Positions 1 through 6,726 of a DNA stretch of 23,277 bases are shown here, piece by piece. Position numbers and translations under genes: made by a program. Numbering within the stretch: position 1 is the first letter of the stretch; each line of letters starts with the position of its first letter. The stretch is from the NCBI GenBank assembly GCA_964585575.1, contig CAZPEM010000039.1, positions 1 through 23,277 of the forward strand, written 5' to 3'. Source of the DNA: UBA4655 sp964585575 (lineage in GTDB: Bacteria > Planctomycetota > Planctomycetia > Pirellulales > UBA1268). The notes under the pieces are model-generated. The model saw only the letters and a program-made list of their open reading frames with translations, was not told the DNA's origin and searched no databases.

Positions 1-228
1 GTCACCGGCACCCCCGAGGAGCTCATCGTCGACTTCGGCCTCAACAAGCAGGTCGCCGGCACGACGCCCGATCCGATCCAGCTTACCCAGCGGATCATCG
101 TGAACTTCTTCACGGCCAAGCGGCTCGCCGCGGCGCTGGCGATGGCGGTGAACCGCCACGAACAGGCCTTCGGCGTGCTCGAGACCGACGTGCAGCGGCG
201 GGTGGTGCACCAGCAGGCAAAGGCCTGA
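1..228 (+). CDS. DUF3467-like protein, C-terminal part (5' truncated)
   Basis: Frame 1 is open from the window edge to a TGA at 226-228 and gives 75 residues with no start in view, so the gene begins upstream. The visible part has an N-terminal VDFGL segment, then a QRIIVNF strand followed by a helix with AKRLAAAL and a C-terminal HEQAFGVLE segment. This order of a 'DFG' strand, a 'R-I-V-x-(N/S)-x-x-x-A-K-R-L' strand-helix and a trailing helix is what I know from the small DUF3467 family, whose function is unknown. It lies 35 nt upstream of the GAF-HlyD gene on the same strand, so it may share its transcript. The family assignment comes from recalled motif similarity only. Confidence 0.7.
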   Translation, partial: VTGTPEELIVDFGLNKQVAGTTPDPIQLTQRIIVNFFTAKRLAAALAMAVNRHEQAFGVLETDVQRRVVHQQAKA

Positions 229-263
229 TCCCCGTGGCTCGGCCGGCGTGACAGGACGTCCCC

Positions 264-2351
264 ATGGGCTATGACGAATCGGAGGAGATCGAGCGGGCGC
301 GGCAGCAGATCCGCAGCCTGTTCGATGAGATTCGCCAGCTCGCGAGAAGCGACGTGCAGGAGGCGGAGTTCTTCTCCGGCCTCCTTGCACGCACGCTCAA
401 GGCGATGGAGGGGGCCGCTGGGCTCGTCTGGCTCACGGGAGAGCAGGGGAGGGTGGAGCCGATCTGCCACATCGGCGTCGAGCACACTGGCCTCTCGAGC
501 ATCCCCGACGGTCAGGCGGTCCACGGCAAGCTCGTGCAGACGCTCATGGGCAACCCCACGGGGCTGCTCGTGCCGCCGGGCGCGAGCCTGAACGGCCCCG
601 ACGGCCAGACGGTCGCGACGAATCCCACGAGCCTCCTCGTGGTCGCCTCGCCGATCGACCGCTCCGGCACGCGGCAGGGCCTCATCGAGATCTTCCACCA
701 GCCCAACCAGGCCGACGTCGAGCGGGGCTACCTCAATTTCCTGGAGCAGGTGGCGGCGATCGCCGGGGCCTACCTCGAGAAGCGGCAGCTCACGCTGCTC
801 GACTCGCAGCAGACGGCCCTCGCCCAGGTCGATCAGTTCAGCCGTGCCGTCCACGAAACGCTCGATCCGATCGCAACGGCGTTCGTGCTCGCCAACGAGG
901 CGAGGCGGATCATCGGCTGCGACCGGGTGAGCGTCTTGATCAAGCGGGGGCGGAAGCTGCGGATCGAGGCGGTGAGCGGGCAGGACTCGGTCGAGCGGCG
1001 GGCGACCGCCGTGCAGTCGCTTGAAGCCCTCGTGCGGGTCGTGGCGAGGGCAGGCGAGTCACTCTGGCACCCGGAGCCGGGCCGCGAGCTGCCGCCGCAG
1101 ATCGAGGAGGAGCTCGACGCCTACATCGACGAGTCGCATGCGACGGCCCTGGCGATCATTCCGCTGGAAAAGCCCAGGCCGACGCCGGTCGTGAAGCCGG
1201 GGGGCGTGGATGCGGTCGCGGTGGCGAAGGCGGAGGCCGCCCCGCGGCAGGCCCCCGAGCCGATCGGGGCGGTCGTGGCGGAGTGGTTCCAGTCGAGTTC
1301 GTTCGAGGGGGGCAGGCGGGCCCGGGTGGAGCTCGTGGCCGACCACGGCAAGATCGCGGTGGCCAACGCGCTGGCCCACACGTCGCTCCCCTTCTACGGC
1401 GTCATCAACCTGCTCGGGAAGTCGAAGCTGCTCACGACGGCCCGCAACCTGCCGAAGACGGTGCTCGCCGCGGTCGCGGCGACGGCCGCGGTGGCGGCGC
1501 TCGTTTTCGTGCCGGCGGAGCTGCGGCTCGAGGCGATGGGCTCGCTCGAGCCGGTGCACCATCAAGACGTGTTCTCGAAGATCGACGGCGTGGTCGAGCG
1601 GGTGGAGAAGGGGGTCGAGCACGGCGCGACCGTCGAGGAGGGGCAGCTGCTCGCGACGCTCCGCAACACCGATCTCGAGGTCGCAATCACCGACGTGCTC
1701 GGTCGCAAGACGAGCTCGGAGGAGCAGCTCGTGGCGACCCAGCGGTCGCTCCTGGCCGACACGAAGCTCTCCGAGGACGAGCGGACTCGGCTCCAGGGCA
1801 GGGCCGCGCAGCTGCGGCGGGAGATCGGCAGCCTCGAGTCGCAGATCCGGCTCTACGACACGAAGAAGAAAGACCTCCAGGTCACGAGCCCGATCACCGG
1901 CGTCATCACGACCTGGCAGGTCCGCGACAAGCTGCTCCTGCGGCCGGTGCAGACTGGTCAGTCGCTCATGAGCGTGGCCGACGTGAAGGGGCCGTGGGAG
2001 CTCGAGGTGCATCTCCCCGACGACCGGCTCGGCCATGTGAACCGGGCCTGGGAGGAGGCGAAGAAGGCGGGGCGGCCGCTCGAGGTCGATTACATCGTGG
2101 CCACCGACCCCGGCACGCGGCATCGGGGGATCGTCCGCGACATCCACGAGCAGGCCGAGGTCCGCGGCGAAAAGGGGAATACCGTGCTCGTTCGGGTGGA
2201 GATCGAGACGGAGAAGCACGAGGAGGAGGAGCTCGGCGCCGGGGCCACCGTCACCGCCAGGATCGCCTGCGGCAAGCGGCCGCTGGGCTACGTCTGGTTC
2301 CACGACGTGCTGGCCTTCATCCAGACGCAGATCCTCTTCCGGCTCTGGTGA
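264..2351 (+). CDS. GAF-domain / HlyD-type membrane adaptor fusion
   Basis: This 695-residue protein has a cytoplasmic-looking N-terminal half with two GAF-like sensor domains (about residues 25-175 and 190-345), joined by helical linkers. A single hydrophobic segment at about 398-418 (VLAAVAATAAVAALVFVP) comes next, then an HlyD/biotinyl-lipoyl barrel half at about 428-470, a charged coiled coil at about 475-540, and the returning barrel half plus beta domain at 540-660. The likely topology is GAF domains inside and adaptor in the periplasm, so the protein could couple a cytoplasmic signal to an export or processing complex. The start ATG has an AGGA 7 nt upstream (253-256). The C-terminus ends in an aromatic amphipathic segment (YVWFHDVLAFIQ to FRLW) resembling the end of the M50 protein downstream. 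No ABC ATPase is encoded nearby. The domain reading is fairly secure; the partners and substrate are inferred. Confidence 0.85.
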   Translation: MGYDESEEIERARQQIRSLFDEIRQLARSDVQEAEFFSGLLARTLKAMEGAAGLVWLTGEQGRVEPICHIGVEHTGLSSIPDGQAVHGKLVQTLMGNPTGLLVPPGASLNGPDGQTVATNPTSLLVVASPIDRSGTRQGLIEIFHQPNQADVERGYLNFLEQVAAIAGAYLEKRQLTLLDSQQTALAQVDQFSRAVHETLDPIATAFVLANEARRIIGCDRVSVLIKRGRKLRIEAVSGQDSVERRATAVQSLEALVRVVARAGESLWHPEPGRELPPQIEEELDAYIDESHATALAIIPLEKPRPTPVVKPGGVDAVAVAKAEAAPRQAPEPIGAVVAEWFQSSSFEGGRRARVELVADHGKIAVANALAHTSLPFYGVINLLGKSKLLTTARNLPKTVLAAVAATAAVAALVFVPAELRLEAMGSLEPVHHQDVFSKIDGVVERVEKGVEHGATVEEGQLLATLRNTDLEVAITDVLGRKTSSEEQLVATQRSLLADTKLSEDERTRLQGRAAQLRREIGSLESQIRLYDTKKKDLQVTSPITGVITTWQVRDKLLLRPVQTGQSLMSVADVKGPWELEVHLPDDRLGHVNRAWEEAKKAGRPLEVDYIVATDPGTRHRGIVRDIHEQAEVRGEKGNTVLVRVEIETEKHEEEELGAGATVTARIACGKRPLGYVWFHDVLAFIQTQILFRLW

Positions 2352-2379
2352 GAAATACTGTTGAAGTACGGGACGGCGA

Positions 2380-3345
2380 GTGCGGGATAGAATGATGGGC
2401 ATGACACGACTCTCGAGACGATCGATCGGATTCGCCTGCCTCGCCGTGGTGGTGGCCGGTCCGGCGGGCCGCTCAGCCGACGACGCCGGCAACGAGCCCG
2501 TGCTGTCGCGGTGCCTGGTCTCGCTCATCGACCAGGCGAAGGTGCCGGCACGCGAGGCGGGCGTGCTCGTCGAGCTGAAGATTCGCGAGGGGCAGGTGGT
2601 CGGGAAGGAAGAGCTCATCGCCCGTATCGACGACAGCCAGCCGCGGGCCGAAAGAAAGAAGGTGCAGGCCGAGCTCGACCAGGCGAAGGCGAAGGCCGAA
2701 AGCGACGTCGACAAGCGATACTCCGTGGCCGCGGAGGGGGTGGCCGAGATGGCCTTCCTCAAGGCGAAGAAGTCGCACGAGGCGGTGCAGGGGGCGGTGA
2801 CGGAGGTCGAGCGCGAGCGTCTGCGGCTCGAATGGGAGAAGACGAAGCTCCAGATCGAGCAGGCCGACCTCGAGCGGAAGCTCTCCGGCCTCGCCGCGAA
2901 CGCCAAGGAGGTGGAGGTGGAGGCGACCGACATCGCGATTGAACGCCGCCGGATCACCTCGCCGCTCGACGGGGAGGTGGTGGAGGTGTTCCCGCACCTC
3001 GGGGAGTGGATGCAGCCGGGCGATCCGCTCGCGCTCGTCGTGCGGACCGACAAGCTCCGGGTGGAGGGCTACGTCGATGCGAGCAAGTGGGATCCGGAAA
3101 AGGTTCGTGACCGGCCGGTGACGGTGACGGTCTCGCTCGCCGGCGACCGCAAGGAGACCTTCCGGGGACGCATCATCTTCGTGAACCCGCGGGTCGAGAG
3201 CGGCGGCGACTATCGAGTCTGGGCGGAGGTCTCCAACCGGCGGGAGAAGGATTCCGAGACCTGGATCCTCCGGCCAGGCCAGACCGCGACGATGCAGATC
3301 CATTCCTCCGCCGAGCCGCTCGCCGCCCGTGGCGGGGGCCGGTAA
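2380..3345 (+). CDS. HlyD-family periplasmic adaptor subunit, exported
   Basis: This is a membrane-fusion-protein type adaptor. An N-terminal signal peptide (Arg-rich start, hydrophobic FACLAVVVAG core, likely cleavage after GRSA) is followed by a barrel half with PAREAGVLVEL and IREGQVVGKEEL. Then comes a long charged coiled coil (about residues 85-180), and the second barrel half around ITSPLDGEVVEVFPHLGEW with the GDPLALVV strand and a beta-barrel domain. The first in-frame start is GTG 2380 with GGGA 6 nt upstream. ATG codons at 2392, 2395 and 2401 are alternatives, and the one at 2395 has GGGA at 2384-2387. It begins 28 nt after the GAF-HlyD gene and ends 6 nt before the M50 gene, so the three are very probably one operon. 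Unlike its neighbours it has no internal membrane segment, so it may be the soluble or lipid-free ring component of the same complex. Confidence 0.85.
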   Translation: MRDRMMGMTRLSRRSIGFACLAVVVAGPAGRSADDAGNEPVLSRCLVSLIDQAKVPAREAGVLVELKIREGQVVGKEELIARIDDSQPRAERKKVQAELDQAKAKAESDVDKRYSVAAEGVAEMAFLKAKKSHEAVQGAVTEVERERLRLEWEKTKLQIEQADLERKLSGLAANAKEVEVEATDIAIERRRITSPLDGEVVEVFPHLGEWMQPGDPLALVVRTDKLRVEGYVDASKWDPEKVRDRPVTVTVSLAGDRKETFRGRIIFVNPRVESGGDYRVWAEVSNRREKDSETWILRPGQTATMQIHSSAEPLAARGGGR

Positions 3346-3351
3346 GGAGCC

Positions 3352-5586
3352 ATGTCCGCCGCCGCCGACGCCTTCCGATCGAGCACGACCCGGCCGGTCG
3401 GCCTCCGCCGGCGGGCCGACCTCGACACGACGCGGCAGACCTACCAGGGGCAGGCCTGGTGGGTCGTGAAGGACCCGATCTCGCTCCACTACTTCCGTTT
3501 TCGCCCGGAGGAATACGCCCTCCTCAACATGCTCGACGGGAAGGTGAGCCTGGAAACGCTCAAGGAGCGGTTCGAGGCGGAGTTTCCGCCGCGGCGGATC
3601 GGCCTCGACGAGCTGGCGAGGTTCGTGGCCACGCTCCACCGATCGGGGCTCGTGATCGGCGACCGGCCCGGGCAGGGGCCGCAGCTCTTCGAGCGACGGC
3701 GGCAGCGGCTCTGGAAGCAGTGGGTCGCGTGGCTGTCGAACGTGATGTCGATGCGGTTTCGCGGGATCGACCCCGATCGGATGCTCGAACGGCTCGATCC
3801 ATGGTTTGGCTGGCTCTTCTCGGTGCCGGCCATGATCGCGGTGATGGCGCTCGTGGGGTCGGCGGCGATGCTCGTGCTCGTCAATTTCGACACGTTCCGG
3901 GCGAAGCTGCCCGAGTTCCAGCAGTTCTTCGCGGCGGGCAACTGGGTCTACCTCGCCATCGCGCTCGGCGTCACGAAGATCCTCCACGAGTTCGGCCACG
4001 GCCTCTCCTGCAAGCACTTCGGCGGCGAGTGCCACGAGATGGGCGTCATGCTGCTCGTGTTCACCCCATGCCTCTACTGCGACGTCTCCGACAGCTGGAT
4101 GCTCCCGTCGAAGTGGAAGCGGGCGGCGATCGGGGCGGCCGGGATGTACGTCGAGCTGATCATCGCGTCGATCGCGACGTTCCTCTGGTGGAACAGCCAC
4201 CCCGGCACGTTCAACCAGCTCTGCCTCGACGTGATGTTCGTCTCGAGCGTCTCGACGATCCTCTTCAACGCCAACCCGCTCCTGCGGTACGACGGCTACT
4301 ACATCCTCTCGGATCTCATCGAGATTCCGAACCTCAAGCAGAAGTCGTCGAGCATCCTCCAGCGGGTGGCGAGCAAGTGGTGCCTCGGCATCAAGCAGCC
4401 GGAAGACCCGTTTCTGCCCCAGCGAAACCGGGGCCTCTTCGCCCTCTACGCCGTGGCGTCGGCCTTCTACGGCTGGCTCGTGACGGCGTCGATCTTCTTC
4501 TTCGTCTGGAAGGTGCTCGAGCCCTACCGGCTGGAGGTGCTCGGGCAGGCGCTGGCGATGACGGCCATCTGGGGGCTCGTCGTCCGTCCGATCACCGGTC
4601 TGGTAAAGTTCCTGCGAGTTCCCGGGAGACGCGACGAGGTGAAGACGCTGAACGTTTTGGCGACCGCGGCGGTCGTGGGCGTGCTCGGGGCGGCGGTGGC
4701 GCTCGTGCCGCTGCCGCAGCGGGTCTGGGCCCCGGCCGAACTGCGGCCGCGGGATCCGGAGACGGTCTACGTGACCGTCACCGGCCGGCTCGAGAGCCAG
4801 GAGGTGAAGCCGGGCGACGTCGTGAAAAAGGGGCAGCGGCTCGCGCGGCTCTCGAGCATCGATCTTGCGCTCCAGGTGGCCGACCTCGAGGGGAAGGCGA
4901 CGCAGTCGCGGGCGAAGCTCGAGTCGCTCGAGCGGGAGCGGTTCACCGATCCGGCGGCGGGCCTCGAGATCGGCACGGTCCGGGAGTCGCTTGCAAGCAT
5001 CGAGGAGCAGCTGGCGAAGAAGCGGCGGGACGTCGAGGAGCTCGTGCTCGTGGCCGGCCGCGACGGCGTCGTGCTGCCGCCGCAGTCGGTGCCCGAGCGG
5101 CCCGACCCGACCGGGAAGCTGCCGACGTGGTCGGGCCTGCCGCTCGACGCCAAGAACCTCGGGGCGACGCTCGAGCAGGGGACGGTGTTCTGCCTGCTCG
5201 GTGAGCCCCTGGCATTGGAGGCGGTGATGCTCGTGGACCAGTCGGAGATGGAGTTCATCGCGAAGGGGGAGAAGGTGGAGCTGAAGCTCGACGCATTCCC
5301 CTGGCGGACGATCGAGGGGCAGGTCGAGGAGATCGCGGAGACGGAGATGGAGGCGAGCTCCGAGCGGCTCAGCGTGAAGGCGGGGGGCCAGCTGCCGACC
5401 GAGACCGATCCGTCAGGCCGCGAGGCCCCGATCTCGACGACCTACGAGGTCTCGATGCGGGTGGACGACCCCGACGGCCTGCTCACCGCCGGCATGCGGG
5501 GCACGGCGAAGGTGCAGGTCGGCCGGCGGACCGTCGGCGGCTGGCTCCTGCGGCTGCTCTGGCAGACGTTCAATTTCCGGATGTGA
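3352..5586 (+). CDS. PqqD-like / M50 site-2 metalloprotease / HlyD fusion
   Basis: This polytopic 744-residue protein carries several parts. Residues about 15-105 resemble the PqqD winged-helix (DPISLHYFRF, EEYALLNMLDG, FVATLHRSGLV). The intramembrane M50 zinc protease core has HEFGH at residues 212-216 and NPLLRYDG at 308-315, the expected metal ligands. About six to seven hydrophobic segments lie between 150 and 470. A C-terminal HlyD half (GRLESQEVKPGDVVKKGQRL, short coiled coil, barrel return) follows and should lie in the periplasm. The architecture matches the 'putative peptide zinc metalloprotease' group, some members of which sit in peptide-processing loci; PqqD-type domains often bind precursor peptides. 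It is the third gene of a same-strand run with spacers of 28 and 6 nt. Its last codons (LLWQTFNFRM) are repeated about 1 kb downstream. The catalytic fold is well supported; the substrate and any export role are inferred. Confidence 0.9.
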   Translation: MSAAADAFRSSTTRPVGLRRRADLDTTRQTYQGQAWWVVKDPISLHYFRFRPEEYALLNMLDGKVSLETLKERFEAEFPPRRIGLDELARFVATLHRSGLVIGDRPGQGPQLFERRRQRLWKQWVAWLSNVMSMRFRGIDPDRMLERLDPWFGWLFSVPAMIAVMALVGSAAMLVLVNFDTFRAKLPEFQQFFAAGNWVYLAIALGVTKILHEFGHGLSCKHFGGECHEMGVMLLVFTPCLYCDVSDSWMLPSKWKRAAIGAAGMYVELIIASIATFLWWNSHPGTFNQLCLDVMFVSSVSTILFNANPLLRYDGYYILSDLIEIPNLKQKSSSILQRVASKWCLGIKQPEDPFLPQRNRGLFALYAVASAFYGWLVTASIFFFVWKVLEPYRLEVLGQALAMTAIWGLVVRPITGLVKFLRVPGRRDEVKTLNVLATAAVVGVLGAAVALVPLPQRVWAPAELRPRDPETVYVTVTGRLESQEVKPGDVVKKGQRLARLSSIDLALQVADLEGKATQSRAKLESLERERFTDPAAGLEIGTVRESLASIEEQLAKKRRDVEELVLVAGRDGVVLPPQSVPERPDPTGKLPTWSGLPLDAKNLGATLEQGTVFCLLGEPLALEAVMLVDQSEMEFIAKGEKVELKLDAFPWRTIEGQVEEIAETEMEASSERLSVKAGGQLPTETDPSGREAPISTTYEVSMRVDDPDGLLTAGMRGTAKVQVGRRTVGGWLLRLLWQTFNFRM
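5555..5584 (+). repeat. Direct repeat copy A, in the 3' end of the M50 gene
   Basis: These 30 bases recur at 6593-6622 with a single mismatch (C 5578 versus A 6616). The copy codes for the last ten M50 residues, LLWQTFNFRM, and ends inside the TGA stop. The repeat brackets 1,008 bp of small accessory genes, which suggests either a target duplication or attachment-like repeat, or a leftover from a second M50-type gene. Confidence 0.9.
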
Positions 5587-5881
5587 CGGCATCGGCAGCG
5601 CACAACGGGGGTGAATCAGCTGCCGCTTGTTCGAACGCCAGTTTCTCGAGCATCGCGAGGTTCAGGCACCCGCCGCCGCGGAGATGAAAAACGGTGATTT
5701 GATCCCGCAATTCCTTGAACAGCGCAGGGTCGGTCATCGCGAGATTCGTTGGTACACCGCGTCGCACGTAGCGAACGAGCGCCGCGACGTCGTTCCAGCG
5801 TTTTTCCTTCAACCGGATGCCAAGCAGCTCCGGCCGGGCCAGCATTTCCCGAGCAATCAGTTCCTCATCTCGCGGGCTCAT
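5570..5881 (-). CDS. Hypothetical protein, 103 residues, possibly 3'-altered
   Basis: I do not recognise the family. The protein is mostly helical and charged, beginning MSPRDEELIAREML, with a central KRWNDVAALVRYVRRGVPTN stretch and a FHLRGGGCLNLAMLEKL segment near the end; no membrane segment is visible. A convincing ribosome-binding site (AAAGG, spaced about 6 nt from the ATG on the minus strand) supports the start. The last codons and the stop lie inside the direct repeat and overlap the M50 gene tail-to-tail by 17 nt, so the present C-terminus (DAVTSGN) may have arisen when this segment joined the M50 gene. It is divergent from the DUF6883 gene with 67 nt between them. It could be an antitoxin or immunity-type partner, but nothing visible proves that. 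Confidence 0.6.
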   Translation of the reverse strand: MSPRDEELIAREMLARPELLGIRLKEKRWNDVAALVRYVRRGVPTNLAMTDPALFKELRDQITVFHLRGGGCLNLAMLEKLAFEQAAADSPPLCAADAVTSGN

Positions 5882-5908
5882 TTTTGACCTTTCTGTGTCG
5901 CCGAGGAG

Positions 5909-5938
5909 TTGACAGCAAGTGTATACATTAGTGCACTT
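5909..5938. promoter_or_regulatory. Possible promoter/operator between divergent small genes
   Basis: The 67-nt divergent spacer holds a perfect TTGACA (5909-5914). Two adjacent perfect 8-bp palindromes follow, TGTATACA at 5920-5927 and AGTGCACT at 5930-5937, and they sit within a wider inverted repeat AAGTG/CACTT (5917-5921 and 5934-5938). The setting suits an autoregulated toxin-antitoxin-like promoter. No good -10 element sits 17 nt after TTGACA, so only the palindromes are clear. Confidence 0.35.
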
Positions 5939-5948
5939 TTAATGAGCA

Positions 5949-6308
5949 ATGAACGTCATGCCGAATGCAGATCGCGCGGAGATTTCTAAGGCGAAAGTCT
6001 TGGGATACCTGCTCAATCCTGTACATCCGGATGGCGCAAGCAAAGCGGCATTTTTCATGGCGATGGGGTATCGCAGGGCGGAATGGCGAGTCTTGCGGCA
6101 GGCGCTCGCGATGATTGCCTGCACGGGGCAGATTCGCGCGATTGCGCCATCCGAGCACGGCGTGAAGTATATTATCGAAGGTGATTTGAATATTCCGCGA
6201 GGCGGCAAGGCCGCGATTCGAGCGATCTGGATCATCGACGCTTCCGCCGAAATCCCGAGGTTTGTGACAGCCTATCCAGCGGAGGAATTGAATAATGAAC
6301 GAACATGA
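5949..6308 (+). CDS. DUF6883-like protein
   Basis: The 119-residue product matches the pattern I know for DUF6883. It opens with MPNADRAEISKAKVLGYLLNP and HPDGASKAAFF, has a helix with RVLRQAL, then a GVKYIIEGDL strand, and ends in AAIRAIWIIDASAEIPRFVTAYP. The function is not established; the domain occurs alone and, as far as I recall, at the C-terminus of large toxin-like proteins. ATG 5949 and ATG 5958 are both possible starts, since family members usually begin a few residues before PNADRA. It overlaps the DUF4926 gene by 14 nt, so the two are translated together and probably act as a pair. Base composition is less GC-rich than the flanking genes, consistent with acquisition. No metal-binding or nuclease motif could be picked out. 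Confidence 0.8.
   Translation: MNVMPNADRAEISKAKVLGYLLNPVHPDGASKAAFFMAMGYRRAEWRVLRQALAMIACTGQIRAIAPSEHGVKYIIEGDLNIPRGGKAAIRAIWIIDASAEIPRFVTAYPAEELNNERT
6281..6286 (+). promoter_or_regulatory. Strong ribosome binding site for the DUF4926 gene
   Basis: GGAGGA lies 8 nt before the ATG at 6295, inside the last codons of the DUF6883 gene. It fixes the start of the second gene and supports genuine translation of the overlapping pair. Confidence 0.75.
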
Positions 6309-6522
6309 CCGGGTCGTGTTGCTGAAGGATCTTCCGCATGCCGGACTGGTTGCGGGGGATGTTGGCACCATTGTTCATGTCTACGCGGATCGGGTCGGTC
6401 TCGAGGTCGAATTCATCTCGCTCGACGGTCATACCCGCGCCGTCGAAACCCTGGAATTCACCGACGTGCGCGGCGTGACGGGGCGCGACATGACCCACGC
6501 TCGGGAAACGCACGCCGCCTGA
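6295..6522 (+). CDS. DUF4926-like small protein
   Basis: This 75-residue product fits the DUF4926 family: HDRVVLLKDLPHAGLVAGDVGTIVHVYADR, then an EVEFISLDGHTRAVETLE beta segment. The GDVGTIVHVY core is an SH3-like or KOW-like small barrel as I read it. The family often follows a DUF6883 gene, and the pair is spread among bacteria in accessory regions in a way that suggests a toxin/antidote or effector/immunity couple, though this is unproven. Start support comes from a GGAGGA 8 nt upstream. The last 15 residues (GRDMTHARETHAA) are outside the usual core and may be a variable tail. Confidence 0.8.
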   Translation: MNEHDRVVLLKDLPHAGLVAGDVGTIVHVYADRVGLEVEFISLDGHTRAVETLEFTDVRGVTGRDMTHARETHAA

Positions 6523-6575
6523 CGTGCGGCAGAGCCTACTGGGCGGTCGCCCCGGAAACGCGGGCCGCGAGCCGC

Positions 6576-6590
6576 AAACCCGTGGTTTTT
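6576..6590 (+). terminator. Weak hairpin with short T-run after the DUF4926 gene
   Basis: A 5-bp inverted repeat AAACC-CGT-GGTTT is followed by two further T residues. It lies 54 nt after the DUF4926 stop and just before repeat copy B. The stem is short, so terminator function is only a possibility. Confidence 0.2.
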
Positions 6591-6592
6591 GT

Positions 6593-6622
6593 TGCTCTGG
6601 CAGACGTTCAATTTCAGGATGT
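6593..6622 (+). repeat. Direct repeat copy B, detached M50-type 3' end
   Basis: It is 29/30 identical to 5555-5584. Read in the matching frame it again encodes LLWQTFNFRM, followed by TAG instead of TGA. The sole mismatch is a synonymous CGG-to-AGG Arg change. A Trp a few codons upstream (NPWFLLLW) weakly continues the likeness to the M50 tail (GGWLLRLLW). No open gene leads into it, so it is a remnant or a site duplication. Confidence 0.85.
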
Positions 6623-6726
6623 AGGGCAAAGCCCCTCCGGAGCGGCGTTCCCTGCCCGCCAACCGGCGTAGCCAACCGGGTACAACACATGGCGTGTGAC
6701 ATCAATTGCCCGCGGAGATCATCGCG
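6623..6726. other. Spacer upstream of the antitoxin gene, with small repeats
   Basis: No gene is seen here. The stretch holds an imperfect tandem repeat of GCCAACCGG (6658-6666 and 6671-6679) and an inverted repeat ACAC-ATGGC-GTGT (6685-6697). The inverted repeat lies about 30 nt before the antitoxin start, where an autoregulatory operator would be expected. Functional assignment is speculative. Confidence 0.3.
6714..6717 (+). promoter_or_regulatory. Ribosome binding site fixing the antitoxin start
   Basis: GGAG stands 9 nt before ATG 6727. The longer frame would need an unsupported TTG at 6706, so this site decides for the shorter product. Confidence 0.6.

Noticed and set aside
1059..4200. 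Long minus-strand open frames (1059-3053 and 2473-4200) opposite the HlyD/M50 operon
   Set aside because: They are antisense to genes with clear domains, are dominated by Arg, His, Pro and Leu with no recognisable motif, and arise easily in high-GC DNA with few stop codons.
5928..6371. Minus-strand frames opposite the DUF6883 gene
   Set aside because: DUF6883 and DUF4926 motifs on the plus strand, plus the GGAGGA ribosome site, explain the region.
5587..6592. Insertion sequence between the direct repeats
   Set aside because: No transposase-like frame and no terminal inverted repeats were found. The repeat is 30 bp and matches a gene end, unlike the short duplications made by most insertion sequences.
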